9,378 nt of DNA from Bacteroidota bacterium (GTDB lineage Bacteria; Bacteroidota; Rhodothermia; Rhodothermales; JAAAOL01): positions 1 to 9,378 of the forward strand of contig JAAAOL010000551.1 of assembly GCA_009908885.1 (NCBI GenBank). Reading direction: 5' to 3'. This document shows, one piece after another, positions 1-6,341 of the stretch. Made by a program: the position numbers and the translations under genes. Every line of letters starts with the position of its first letter. Position 1 is the stretch's first letter. The notes below the pieces were generated by a model. It did no database searches, had not been told where the DNA came from, and saw only the letters and a list, made by a program, of their open reading frames with translations.

Positions 1-129
1 CGGCCCGAAGAGCAGCAGCGGGGCCTGCAGCGCGGCGTCGCGGAGAAGTTTACCCGCACCATCTCACGCCTCTACGCGCTGTGCCGCATCCACACGCTGG
101 ACCCGGCCGCCACGACCGCGCCCTCGTGA
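1..129 (+). CDS. 3' end of an unidentified protein-coding gene
   Basis: Frame 1 is open from the left edge to a TGA at 127-129, giving the last 42 residues of a protein. The tail is rich in Arg, Gln and Glu and reads as a helix (residues 3-33, key segment GVAEKFTRTISRLYAL), followed by a short disordered end rich in Ala, Thr and Pro. The segment is too short to assign to a family. It converges on the lipoprotein gene ending at 391, and the 261 bases between them hold two tandem-repeat arrays. It is called a gene because codon use is GC-rich at third positions like its neighbours, and because the repeats begin only after the stop. Confidence 0.6.
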   Translation, partial: RPEEQQRGLQRGVAEKFTRTISRLYALCRIHTLDPAATTAPS

Positions 130-189
130 GGCAGAGGCTCACACGGTTTTCGAAAAGCGACACCACACCGCTACGATCGAGGTGCGCGG

Positions 190-261
190 GGGAGCGTGGG
201 GGTCTGGGAGTGCGGGTGTTCGGGAGTGCGGGAGCGTGGGAGTGCGGGAGCGTGGGAGTGC
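190..261. repeat. 8-bp G-rich tandem array, potential G-quadruplex
   Basis: Nine contiguous 8-base units in perfect register follow the consensus GGGAGYGY. Seven are exactly GGGAGTGC or GGGAGCGT (from 190, 206, 222, 230, 238, 246 and 254), and those at 198 and 214 are diverged. Every unit starts with GGG followed by five other bases, so the + strand fits the G3+N1-7 pattern for a G-quadruplex several times over. It lies in the convergent gap after the gene ending at 129 and abuts a second array with a 7-base period. Whether it folds or acts as a transcription barrier is inference. Confidence 0.85.
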
Positions 262-274
262 GGCGATTTTGTGT

Positions 275-351
275 CACGCACCAAGAAACACGCATCACGA
301 ACCACGAAACACGCACCACGAAACACGCATCACGAAACACGCACCACGACA
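275..351. repeat. 7-bp CACGNNN tandem array
   Basis: Eleven contiguous 7-base units in register, ten starting with CACG and one (282) with CAAG. The variable last three bases are mostly AAA, CAC or CAT, and units alternate between CACGAAA and CACGCAY. The array ends 39 bases before the stop codon of the leftward lipoprotein gene. The same heptad family recurs at 4126-4222 in the other convergent gap, so this is a dispersed intergenic repeat rather than a local slip. No coding sense is evident: a 7-base period shifts the reading frame at every unit. Confidence 0.85.
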
Positions 352-390
352 GGCGACACGAGATCCGGACATCAACACGCTGAATCAGTA

Positions 391-765
391 TCAGTCGTCC
401 TCCTCGACGGTCACCTCCAGAATGTTGAGCACCCGCACCGGCTGCCCCCACATCTGGGTCGTCATCACGTCTTCCAGGATCTGCACCCGAAAGCGGACGC
501 GCATCCCATCCTGCTGATAGTCCTCCGCCAGGTTCTGAGGCAGGTACTTCGCGCCGTCCTCTGCCTCGATGCCGTAGAAGCCTCCTTCGAGGTCGATGTA
601 CCGTACGGTGCCGACGCCGCTCATGATGTCGTCGAGGTTGGAGGGAGCTTCGCTATCGAGGTCCGGCTGCTGGGCGCCGGTCGGCGTGCGGGGCGCCTCG
701 CCGGACGCGCAGCCGCCCAGAACGAGGCAGAGACCGACACCCAGCGTAATAAAGAGTCGCCACAT
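391..765 (-). CDS. small predicted lipoprotein, unknown function
   Basis: The protein has 124 residues. The N-terminus is a lipoprotein signal: basic start, hydrophobic stretch at residues 4-16, lipobox LGGC ending at Cys19. Residues 20-45 form a Pro/Asp/Ser-rich linker. Residues 50-120 look like a compact all-beta domain with GTVRYIDLEGGFYGI near 52 and QDGMRVRFRV near 86, resembling small beta-barrel domains, but I cannot name a family. The tail is acidic. It lies 35 bases downstream of mnmA on the same strand and is probably co-transcribed with it. It is expected to be membrane-anchored, so a direct role in tRNA thiolation is unlikely. The start ATG has no Shine-Dalgarno sequence. Confidence 0.85.
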   Translation of the reverse strand: MWRLFITLGVGLCLVLGGCASGEAPRTPTGAQQPDLDSEAPSNLDDIMSGVGTVRYIDLEGGFYGIEAEDGAKYLPQNLAEDYQQDGMRVRFRVQILEDVMTTQMWGQPVRVLNILEVTVEEDD

Positions 766-800
766 GACACGGGGAGGGGATGGTTCAGCAGAAGTAGCGA

Positions 801-1955
801 TCAGGCCGAAACCGGCGCCACGTCGGCATCTTCGGCGGCGTGCTCGGGCGTCCCGACCGCGTGGATCCAGCCGCCCGCCAGCACGTCCTCGCCCTCGTAG
901 AGCACGACGGACTGTCCCGGCGTGATGGCGCGGCGCGGCGCGGCGAAGGCGACGGCGATCTCGTCATCCTCCTCCTGCCAGGCCAGGCCGGGCGCGCCGG
1001 GGTCGTTATAGCGAATCTTGGCCACGACGGGCCGCTCCTCGCGTAGGTCGGAGTACTTGATCAGGTTGATCTGCCGGGCGGCGAGGGTCTGCTGCATCAG
1101 ATCCTCGCGCGGCCCAACGGTGATGGTGTTCGTCTCCGGGTCGATGGCAGTCACGTAGACGGGCTCGCCGAGCGCCAGCCCGAGGCCGCGCCGCTGCCCG
1201 ATGGTGTAAAACGGATAGCCCTCGTGCTCGCCGACGACGGTGCCGTCGGCCAGGACGAACGCGCCGCCGCCCACCTCCTCGGCCAGTCCGTCGACGCGGT
1301 CTTTCAGGAAGCGGCGGTAGTCGTTGTCCGGAATGAAGCAGATCTCGTAGGAGTCCGGCTTCTCGGCCACGCGGTCCAGGCCGAAGTCGGACGCCATCTG
1401 CCGGATCTCGGGCTTCTCGTAGGTGCCGAGCGGAAAGATGGACCGGGCGAGGTGCTCTTGCGGCAGGCCCCACAGGGCGTAGCTCTGGTCCTTGTTGCCG
1501 TCCAGCCCGGTCGAGAGCACGTAGCGCTGCAGGTCGGCGTCGTGGCGGACGCGGGCATAGTGGCCCGTGGCGATGTACTGGCAGTCGAGGTCGTCGGCGC
1601 GGCGCAACAGAGCAGCCCACTTGATGTGCGTGTTGCAGAGCACACAGGGATTGGGCGTGCGTCCCGCGAGGTATTCCTCCGTGAAGCGCTCGATCACCCA
1701 GTCGCCGAACTCCTCGCGGATGTCGACGATGAAGTGCGGAAAGTCGAACCGCATGGCGACGGCGCGGGCGTCGTTCATCGACTCCAGCGAGCAGCAGCCG
1801 ACCTCCTTGCCGGAGCGTCCGCCGCTCGTGGAGTAGTCCCACGTCTTCATCGTGATGCCGACCACGTCGTAGCCCTGCTCGTGCAGCAGCGCCGCCGTCA
1901 CCGACGAGTCGACCCCGCCGCTCATGGCCACCAGTACGCGTCCGTGGGTGCTCAT
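801..1955 (-). CDS. mnmA: tRNA-specific 2-thiouridylase MnmA
   Basis: This cytosolic enzyme puts sulfur on C2 of the wobble uridine (s2U34) of tRNAs for Lys, Glu and Gln, using ATP and a persulfide relay. The 384-residue product has the family's usual length and landmarks: PP-loop SGGVDSS at 12-18, TGHYAR at 130-135, NKDQSY at 154-159, catalytic Cys104 in NPCVLCN, second catalytic Cys206 in EICFIPD, and YTIGQRRGLG at 250-259. The C-terminal beta-barrel ends with RRAITPGQSVVLY near 341. An in-frame ATG at 2027 would add 24 residues, but the protein core begins at GRVLVAMSGG, so the ATG at 1955 (MSTHGRV) is preferred. It is divergent from a rhodanese gene and leads the operon with the small lipoprotein. 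Confidence 0.97.
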   Translation of the reverse strand: MSTHGRVLVAMSGGVDSSVTAALLHEQGYDVVGITMKTWDYSTSGGRSGKEVGCCSLESMNDARAVAMRFDFPHFIVDIREEFGDWVIERFTEEYLAGRTPNPCVLCNTHIKWAALLRRADDLDCQYIATGHYARVRHDADLQRYVLSTGLDGNKDQSYALWGLPQEHLARSIFPLGTYEKPEIRQMASDFGLDRVAEKPDSYEICFIPDNDYRRFLKDRVDGLAEEVGGGAFVLADGTVVGEHEGYPFYTIGQRRGLGLALGEPVYVTAIDPETNTITVGPREDLMQQTLAARQINLIKYSDLREERPVVAKIRYNDPGAPGLAWQEEDDEIAVAFAAPRRAITPGQSVVLYEGEDVLAGGWIHAVGTPEHAAEDADVAPVSA

Positions 1956-2137
1956 CGCCCCGTCTCGTTGATCGTCATTGGTCTCGTTTCGAAAAGCGGC
2001 GAGTACAACGGCAGGGCCCATTTCCACGTTCCGTTCGCCGCCGAAACGGACCGGCGCGGTGTGGGTTGCAGAGGGTGGCGTTTTGTCTCCGCGCCGTTCA
2101 GGTCCGCGCCGATCTCCCCATCGATCAGACGTTCCCG
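1956..2137. promoter_or_regulatory. divergent promoter region, mnmA / rhodanese
   Basis: These 182 bases separate two divergent start codons and so must hold both promoters. I find no full TAnnTTTG element on either strand. A 6-bp inverted repeat, TCCGTT (2030-2035) and AACGGA (2045-2050) around a 9-base spacer, could be an operator or a small hairpin. The assignment rests on gene layout rather than a motif. Confidence 0.35.
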
Positions 2138-2707
2138 ATGGATCACCCCGTCTTTCCTACTGTTTCGTGGCTCCTCACGCTTATGCTGTTCTCTCTCACC
2201 GCCGTCGTCGGCTGTGGCCGGAATGCCGGCCTCGACGCTGTGGAGCGGCTGGTGCGGTCGGAGTACCCGCAGGTGCGCCAGCTCTCCACCGATTCGCTGG
2301 CCGCCTGGCTGGAGAGCCCTACGCAAGACGACCCGCTGCTGCTGGACGTGCGTACGGCGGAAGAATATGCGGTGAGTCATCTGCCCGGCGCGCAGCGCGT
2401 CGCCCCCGAAGCCGAGCGGTTCACCTTCCTGGAGAACGTCCCGCACGACGCGCCCATCGTCACGTACTGTTCCATCGGCTATCGGTCCTCGGCGCTGACC
2501 GCGCGGCTCCAGGAAGCGGGCTACACGAACGTGATGAACCTGGAGGGCTCGATCTTCGCCTGGGCCAACGAGGGGCGTCCCGTCTATCGGGGACGCGAGG
2601 TGGTCGACCAGGTGCACCCGTACAACCGCCGCTGGGGCCTGCTGCTCAAGCCGTCCCTCCGCGCCGACGTCGCATCGGTGGACGGCGACGGTGGAGCGGC
2701 GTCCTGA
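2138..2707 (+). CDS. rhodanese-domain lipoprotein (sulfurtransferase)
   Basis: The 189-residue product starts with a hydrophobic signal (residues 8-23) and a lipobox VVGC ending at Cys26. A single rhodanese domain follows at about 45-155: LLLDVRTAEEY at 67-77, HLPGA at 81-85, and the active-site loop CSIGYRS at 111-117 with Cys111 as the persulfide-carrying residue. Such domains move sulfane sulfur between small thiols and proteins. The lipobox predicts anchoring outside the cytoplasm, so it probably does not feed MnmA directly despite sitting divergent from it. An in-frame ATG at 2066 would add 24 residues and bury the signal, so 2138 is chosen. A short tail rich in Asp, Gly and Ala follows the domain. 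Confidence 0.9.
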   Translation: MDHPVFPTVSWLLTLMLFSLTAVVGCGRNAGLDAVERLVRSEYPQVRQLSTDSLAAWLESPTQDDPLLLDVRTAEEYAVSHLPGAQRVAPEAERFTFLENVPHDAPIVTYCSIGYRSSALTARLQEAGYTNVMNLEGSIFAWANEGRPVYRGREVVDQVHPYNRRWGLLLKPSLRADVASVDGDGGAAS

Positions 2708-2737
2708 GGCCGGGTGCATTTCTGGCCAAACGCCGCC

Positions 2738-2769
2738 TTTCCATCTGCCGCTTTGTTTTTGTAGATTTG
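2738..2769 (+). promoter_or_regulatory. Bacteroidota-type promoter
   Basis: TAGATTTG at 2762-2769 matches the Bacteroidota -7 consensus TAnnTTTG at all fixed positions. TTTC at 2738-2741, 20 bases upstream, is a 3/4 match to the -33 element TTTG. The pair sits in a T-rich patch in otherwise GC-rich DNA. Transcription would start near 2774-2778, giving a leader of about 90 bases before the ATG at 2865. No other full -7 match was found ahead of a gene here. Confidence 0.5.
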
Positions 2770-2864
2770 GTCACGTCCCGCGAGGCCCCCTCACCGACGC
2801 GCGCCGCCCACTGGCCCGCCCTGGCTTCGCGCACTCGCACCCTTGCACAGTCTGCTGACGAACC

Positions 2865-4064
2865 ATGAGACGCACTGAATTGCTCACTGGGGTTCGCCAG
2901 GTCCAGGAGGCCTTCGAGGCCAGCGACCTCATCGACATGCTCGACGCCTTGCTGCACCCCGACGACACCGAGCCGGACGCGCTGGTCTCGTCGCTGCTGC
3001 AGTCGCTCAACACGTACTCCGTACAGGCCCGCGACTACAACCCGGCGGCGGAACAGATCACGAGCATCTTCGGCCTGGATGACCTGCACGACCCGACGCA
3101 CTGGTCGCAACTCGTGCTCGGCGCCAGCGCGATGGACGACGAGCAGCGCACCCACATCCAGACGTTGCAGAGCCGGGCGCTCATCGTCAAGCACTACCTG
3201 CCGAAGATCGCAGGCCTGTTCGAGGCCGATGCCGCGCAGTCCACGCATCAGCTGGAGATGCAGTACGGCACGAAGCAACTGCTGACGGTCGTCGTGATCG
3301 AGGAGGCGAAGCAGTTTTCCAGCCCCGAGCGCCTGCAGAAGATGCTGGGGAGCATCAACACGCTCTACGAGGTCTGTGCCATCCTGGAGGATACGCCGGG
3401 CGAGAAGTTGAGCGTGGTGGCCTGCGACTCGGGCGAGGACAAGTCGTTCGACTTCGTGGGGTCGGCGGCGGCCATCGACCGCCTGAAGCGGATGATGCTG
3501 GACCTCTGGAACCGCGTCGTCTTCCACCGGGACGAGCAACTGTCGCGGCGCCTGGAGATGGTGGCGCACAACCTGCCCATCCTCCGCGAGATCGACGAGG
3601 CCGAGGAAGGCGAAGACATCGGTCCCGAGCAGGCCGAGCTGTTGCGGCGGCGCGTGCTGGACGGCGCCACCCGGTTCCTGGAGTCGGGTGCCATCATCCC
3701 CGAAATCGATCAGCACACGCAGCACGATCCACGCCACCTCATGCGTCCGGCCACCAAGATGCTCGTCAGCCCGAGCCGCCCGGCATCGACCCCCGAGGAG
3801 CCGCAGGACGAGGAAGAGATGAGTGCGTTCCTGGACGACGCGGAACGCGCCGAACTGCTGCGCCTCTTTCACCGCGCCCGCGGCGACGAGGCAGAGCCCC
3901 CCGACGCCTCCCCGGCGCCCGAACCTGACGCTGCGGACACGAACGGCGCCACGAGGGACGAGGAACAGCTGGTGGCGGAGGCCGCCAAGGAGCTCTCAGA
4001 CGAGCAGGACCCCGCCGACGTCGACGACGGGACCGACGAGGAGGAGGACGAAAAGGACGCTTGA
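2865..4064 (+). CDS. unrecognised 399-residue protein with acidic tail
   Basis: I do not recognise this family. There is no signal peptide or membrane segment, so it is probably cytosolic. Residues 1-120 are largely helical with many Asp, Glu, Leu and Gln. Residues 125-285 look like the conserved core: a hydrophobic strand LLTVVVIEEAK at 139-149, SINTLYEV near 163, the striking CDSGEDKSFDFVG at 187-199, LWNRVVFHRDEQL at 214-226, and GAIIPEI at 275-281. From about 306 to the end it is low-complexity, rich in Asp, Glu, Ala and Pro, and ends in a run of acidic residues, likely disordered. The start is the ATG at 2865, after a promoter-like sequence. It stands alone between the rhodanese gene and a convergent gap, so context gives no functional hint. 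Codon use matches its neighbours. Confidence 0.85.
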   Translation: MRRTELLTGVRQVQEAFEASDLIDMLDALLHPDDTEPDALVSSLLQSLNTYSVQARDYNPAAEQITSIFGLDDLHDPTHWSQLVLGASAMDDEQRTHIQTLQSRALIVKHYLPKIAGLFEADAAQSTHQLEMQYGTKQLLTVVVIEEAKQFSSPERLQKMLGSINTLYEVCAILEDTPGEKLSVVACDSGEDKSFDFVGSAAAIDRLKRMMLDLWNRVVFHRDEQLSRRLEMVAHNLPILREIDEAEEGEDIGPEQAELLRRRVLDGATRFLESGAIIPEIDQHTQHDPRHLMRPATKMLVSPSRPASTPEEPQDEEEMSAFLDDAERAELLRLFHRARGDEAEPPDASPAPEPDAADTNGATRDEEQLVAEAAKELSDEQDPADVDDGTDEEEDEKDA

Positions 4065-4069
4065 CGCCG

Positions 4070-4086
4070 AATCCGGTCGACGGATT
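4070..4086 (+). terminator. weak hairpin after the 399-residue protein gene
   Basis: AATCCG (4070-4075) and CGGATT (4081-4086) form a 6-bp stem with a 5-base loop beginning six bases after the stop codon. No T-tract follows, so it is not a standard intrinsic terminator. It may only help end transcription or protect the 3' end. Confidence 0.25.
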
Positions 4087-4125
4087 GGAGGTTGGACGTG
4101 TGGATGTGCGACGGCACGGACGGTG

Positions 4126-4222
4126 ATGCGTGTTTCGTGATTCGTTGTGCGTGTTTGGTGACGTGCAACCGTAGACGCTTCAGCAACGCCCCCTCACGCA
4201 ATACGCATCACGCACCACGTGC
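4126..4222. repeat. 7-bp CACGNNN repeats in inverted arrangement
   Basis: The left block (4126-4160) has five contiguous 7-base units reading NNNCGTG on the + strand (ATGCGTG, TTTCGTG, ATTCGTT, GTGCGTG, TTTGGTG), i.e. CACGNNN on the minus strand. The right block (4195-4222) has four units in the opposite orientation (CACGCAA, TACGCAT, CACGCAC, CACGTGC). A 34-base spacer separates them. GTGATGCGT (4123-4131) and ACGCATCAC (4203-4211) are perfect 9-bp complements, so the blocks could fold back as a long stem-loop. This is the same heptad family as 275-351 and again lies in a tail-to-tail gap. The rest of the 258-base gap holds no gene. Confidence 0.8.
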
Positions 4223-4322
4223 TTAGCGTTGCGGAAATCGCCAGGCGAGAGCGGTCCTACGCGTCCCATAGGCTGGTGCGGTCATGCGACCTGAAAACCT
4301 GCCGACCTGAACGACCTTCGGC

Positions 4323-5135
4323 TTACAGCAAGTGCTTCACGCGTCCCCCGTCCACCGGGAGGGCGATCCCTGTGATGTACGCCGCCGGAGCGCTGGCCAG
4401 AAAGACGGCGGCGGCCGCGAATTCGTCCGGCGTGCCGAGGCGCTTCAGGGCGTTTTGCTCCGCCCATCCGGCCGCGATCTCGTCCTCCGTCTGCCCGGTG
4501 CGCGCCTCGATGCTCTCGGCCAGTTCCTGCAGGCGCTGGGTCTTCGTGTAGCCCGGCAGCAGTGTGTTGACGGTGATGCCTTCCGGCCCCACCTCTTCGG
4601 ACAGGCTCTTGGCGAATCCCTGGACGCCCGCCCGCGCCGTGTTCGAGAGGTAGAGCGTGGGGATGGGCTGCTTGGCCGAGACCGACGAGACCATCAGGAT
4701 GCGCGCGTGCTCGTCCGTCGATGCGGCACGGCGCAGGTGCGGCAGGGCGTGGCGGCACAGATTGATGGTGCTGACGAGGTTCAGTTCGAGCGCATCGCGC
4801 CAGTCGTCGGCATCGAAGTCCTCGACCGTGCCAGACGGCGGCCCGCCCGCGTTGGTGACCAGCACGTGCAGCGCCCCGAACACCTCGACGGTCGCAGCGA
4901 TGGCCTCGGCGATAGCCGCTTCATCCGTCACGTCGCATACGAGCGGCAGCACCCGGTCGGGCGAGACGTCGGCGTCGCGGGCGATGGCTTCTGCCGCCGC
5001 CTCGATGCGGTTCTTGTTGCGTGAGCACAGGGCGACGGCGCACCCTTCGCGGGCCAGCCCCAGCGCGATGCTGCGCCCCAGGCCACTGCTCGCTCCAGCG
5101 ACGAACGCCACACGATCCTTCAATCCGAGATCCAT
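4323..5135 (-). CDS. atypical short-chain dehydrogenase/reductase (SDR)
   Basis: The 270-residue Rossmann-fold protein has the classical SDR size. GASSGLG at 14-20 is the NAD(P)-binding turn, CDVT at 67-70 contacts the adenine, NAGGPP is at 95-100, Asn119 and Ser151 match two of the four catalytic positions, and VDGGR closes the fold near 261. The YxxxK motif is missing: counting 13 and 17 residues from Ser151, as in FabG, gives Ser164 and Arg168. A known beta-ketoacyl-reductase-like SDR subgroup has a similar SN..R pattern and lacks the full tetrad, so this is a subgroup trait rather than damage. Substrate is unknown. The ATG at 5135 (MDLGLKDR) gives the usual SDR N-terminus; the open frame runs further upstream across ridA with no SDR homology. 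Divergent from ridA. Confidence 0.92.
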   Translation of the reverse strand: MDLGLKDRVAFVAGASSGLGRSIALGLAREGCAVALCSRNKNRIEAAAEAIARDADVSPDRVLPLVCDVTDEAAIAEAIAATVEVFGALHVLVTNAGGPPSGTVEDFDADDWRDALELNLVSTINLCRHALPHLRRAASTDEHARILMVSSVSAKQPIPTLYLSNTARAGVQGFAKSLSEEVGPEGITVNTLLPGYTKTQRLQELAESIEARTGQTEDEIAAGWAEQNALKRLGTPDEFAAAAVFLASAPAAYITGIALPVDGGRVKHLL

Positions 5136-5213
5136 GTCTTTGAAGATTATTCGTTTGTATTGGCGATGGGGATGCGGGAAGTTGTGACTCCGTTTCACGA
5201 ACCGCGCTCCCGC
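5136..5213. promoter_or_regulatory. divergent promoter region, SDR / ridA
   Basis: This 78-base gap lies between two divergent start codons and contains the most AT-rich patch nearby (5138-5161). TTCGTTTG at 5150-5157 matches the Bacteroidota -7 element TAnnTTTG except at the second base and would serve ridA, but no -33 element is properly spaced. No clear element was found for the SDR on the other strand. Confidence 0.3.
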
Positions 5214-5612
5214 ATGTCCAGTTACGACGCCACGAACCGCTCCACCGTTCGCACGCAAATGGCGCCCGCCGCCATCGGCCCGTATAGCCAGGGCATCCTC
5301 GTGGGCAACACGTTGTATTGTTCGGGGCAAATCGCCATCGACCCGAAGAGCGGCAGCATGGTCACGGACAGCGTCGAGGTGGAGACGGAGCGCGTGCTCG
5401 ACAACCTCGGGGCCATCCTTCAGGCGGCCAGCATGGACTTCGACCACGTCGTGCGCTGCACCGTGTATCTGGCCGACATCAACGACTATGCCCAGGTGAA
5501 CGAGGTCTACTCCCGCTATTTCAACGAGATGCTGCCCGCGCGTGAGGCCGTGCAGGTGGCCGCCCTGCCTCGCGGGGCGCGCGTCGAGATCTCCTGCATC
5601 GCGGTCCGATGA
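5214..5612 (+). CDS. ridA: RidA family reactive-intermediate deaminase
   Basis: RidA (YjgF/YER057c/UK114 family) hydrolyses reactive enamine/imine intermediates such as 2-aminoacrylate, released by PLP enzymes, to ketoacids and ammonia. It works as a cytosolic trimer. The 132-residue form fits the family length. Landmarks: PAAIGPYSQG at 18-27 with Tyr24, SGQIAIDP at 37-44 with Ser37, a central VVRCTVYLADI at 79-89, and PAREAVQVAALPRGARVEISCIAV at the end, with Arg110 as the carboxylate-binding arginine and Glu126 near the active site. In-frame TTG at 5160 and ATGs at 5166 and 5172 could extend it by up to 18 residues, but homologues start near MSSYDATN, and 5214 leaves room for divergent promoters. 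It converges on the lipoprotein gene with only 10 bases between stops. Confidence 0.95.
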   Translation: MSSYDATNRSTVRTQMAPAAIGPYSQGILVGNTLYCSGQIAIDPKSGSMVTDSVEVETERVLDNLGAILQAASMDFDHVVRCTVYLADINDYAQVNEVYSRYFNEMLPAREAVQVAALPRGARVEISCIAVR

Positions 5613-5622
5613 CCGGGGCGGG

Positions 5623-6201
5623 CTAGACGTCCAGCACTTCGATCTGGACCGTCATCCGCACTTCGAGCACGTAGGTGCGCAGATCAGGCTCCACGAGAAG
5701 AAGCTGGAGCACGCCGCGGAAGGCCTGGTCGGTCACGAGATCCGTGATGCCCGCCGTGGACACGGTCATCTCCGCCTGACGGGCATCCGGGGGGCTGCCG
5801 AGGCTGGCGACGATCTGCGGATCGCCCACTCCATCGACCGCAAAGTTGGTCCGCGTCAAAAAGGCGGACAGGTTTTCCAGGGGCTGGATGCGTTCGAGCG
5901 TCACGTCGGTGATCGTCACGCGCTGCACGTCTTCCGGCACATAGGCCAGCGGCAGCACGTCCTCCACGCTGACAGCCTCCTCAGACGTGACGTCCAGCGA
6001 GCCCGAGCCGTCGGCCTGCCCGCCCTCGAACTGAAAGCGGAACGTCAGCTCCTCAGGTTGCAGCACGACGGTCTCTCCCTCACCGGTGCTGGTCGAGTCG
6101 CAGCCCGCCGTGGTGAGCAACAGCGCGACCACCGCGAACAGCACCACGACGGCGAATACGAGACGTCGAGCCGGACGACGGGCGGCAAACATATTCATCA
6201 T
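5623..6201 (-). CDS. predicted lipoprotein, unknown function
   Basis: The 192-residue product has an Arg-rich N-terminus, a hydrophobic segment at 14-29 and a lipobox-like TAGC ending at Cys34. Asp and a Ser/Thr/Gly/Glu linker follow. The -3 position is Thr, not the usual Leu, so lipidation is likely but not certain. Residues 45-192 alternate hydrophobic and polar residues as in a beta-sandwich, with a conspicuous VTITDVTLERIQPLEN near 94 and VRMTVQIEVLDV at the end. It might be a small surface domain, but no family is recognised. Start codons at 6201, 6198 and 6192 are all possible (MMNM). It converges on ridA, and 140 bases separate it from apt upstream on the same strand, so it may have its own promoter; none was recognised. 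Confidence 0.82.
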   Translation of the reverse strand: MMNMFAARRPARRLVFAVVVLFAVVALLLTTAGCDSTSTGEGETVVLQPEELTFRFQFEGGQADGSGSLDVTSEEAVSVEDVLPLAYVPEDVQRVTITDVTLERIQPLENLSAFLTRTNFAVDGVGDPQIVASLGSPPDARQAEMTVSTAGITDLVTDQAFRGVLQLLLVEPDLRTYVLEVRMTVQIEVLDV

Positions 6202-6341
6202 AGCAGGAAACGCGCGAGGCGTGGGTCAGTCGTGGAGAACAGCATCAGGACGCCATGCAGGATAGGAAGACCCCGATCCACGCACCAGGCCATTTTCGGG
6301 TGCACGGCGAGGCCAGCAGGCGGACGTCCTTCGATAGTCAG

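Noticed and set aside
275..351. CRISPR array
   Set aside because: Units are 7 bases with no spacers; direct repeats of 23-47 bases separated by unique spacers are absent.
148..1998. Shared 12-mer TTTCGAAAAGCG at 148-159 and 1987-1998
   Set aside because: A 12-base match is expected by chance a few times in a window this long, and the two sites have no common context.
1955..2027. Upstream in-frame ATG for mnmA adding 24 residues
   Set aside because: The extra residues run into the divergent promoter region and have no counterpart in MnmA proteins, whose core begins right after the ATG at 1955.
1978..2868. Long rightward open frame overlapping the rhodanese gene
   Set aside because: The product is Arg/Ala/Pro/Gly-rich, typical of an out-of-frame reading in GC-rich DNA, while the overlapping frame encodes a clear rhodanese domain.
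4288..4311. Direct repeat GACCTGAA at 4288-4295 and 4304-4311
   Set aside because: Two copies of 8 bases, 16 apart, just beyond the SDR stop; too short to separate from chance.
6282..6303. GCACC/GGTGC dyad after apt as a terminator
   Set aside because: The stem has only 5 pairs with a 12-base loop and no T-tract on the minus strand.
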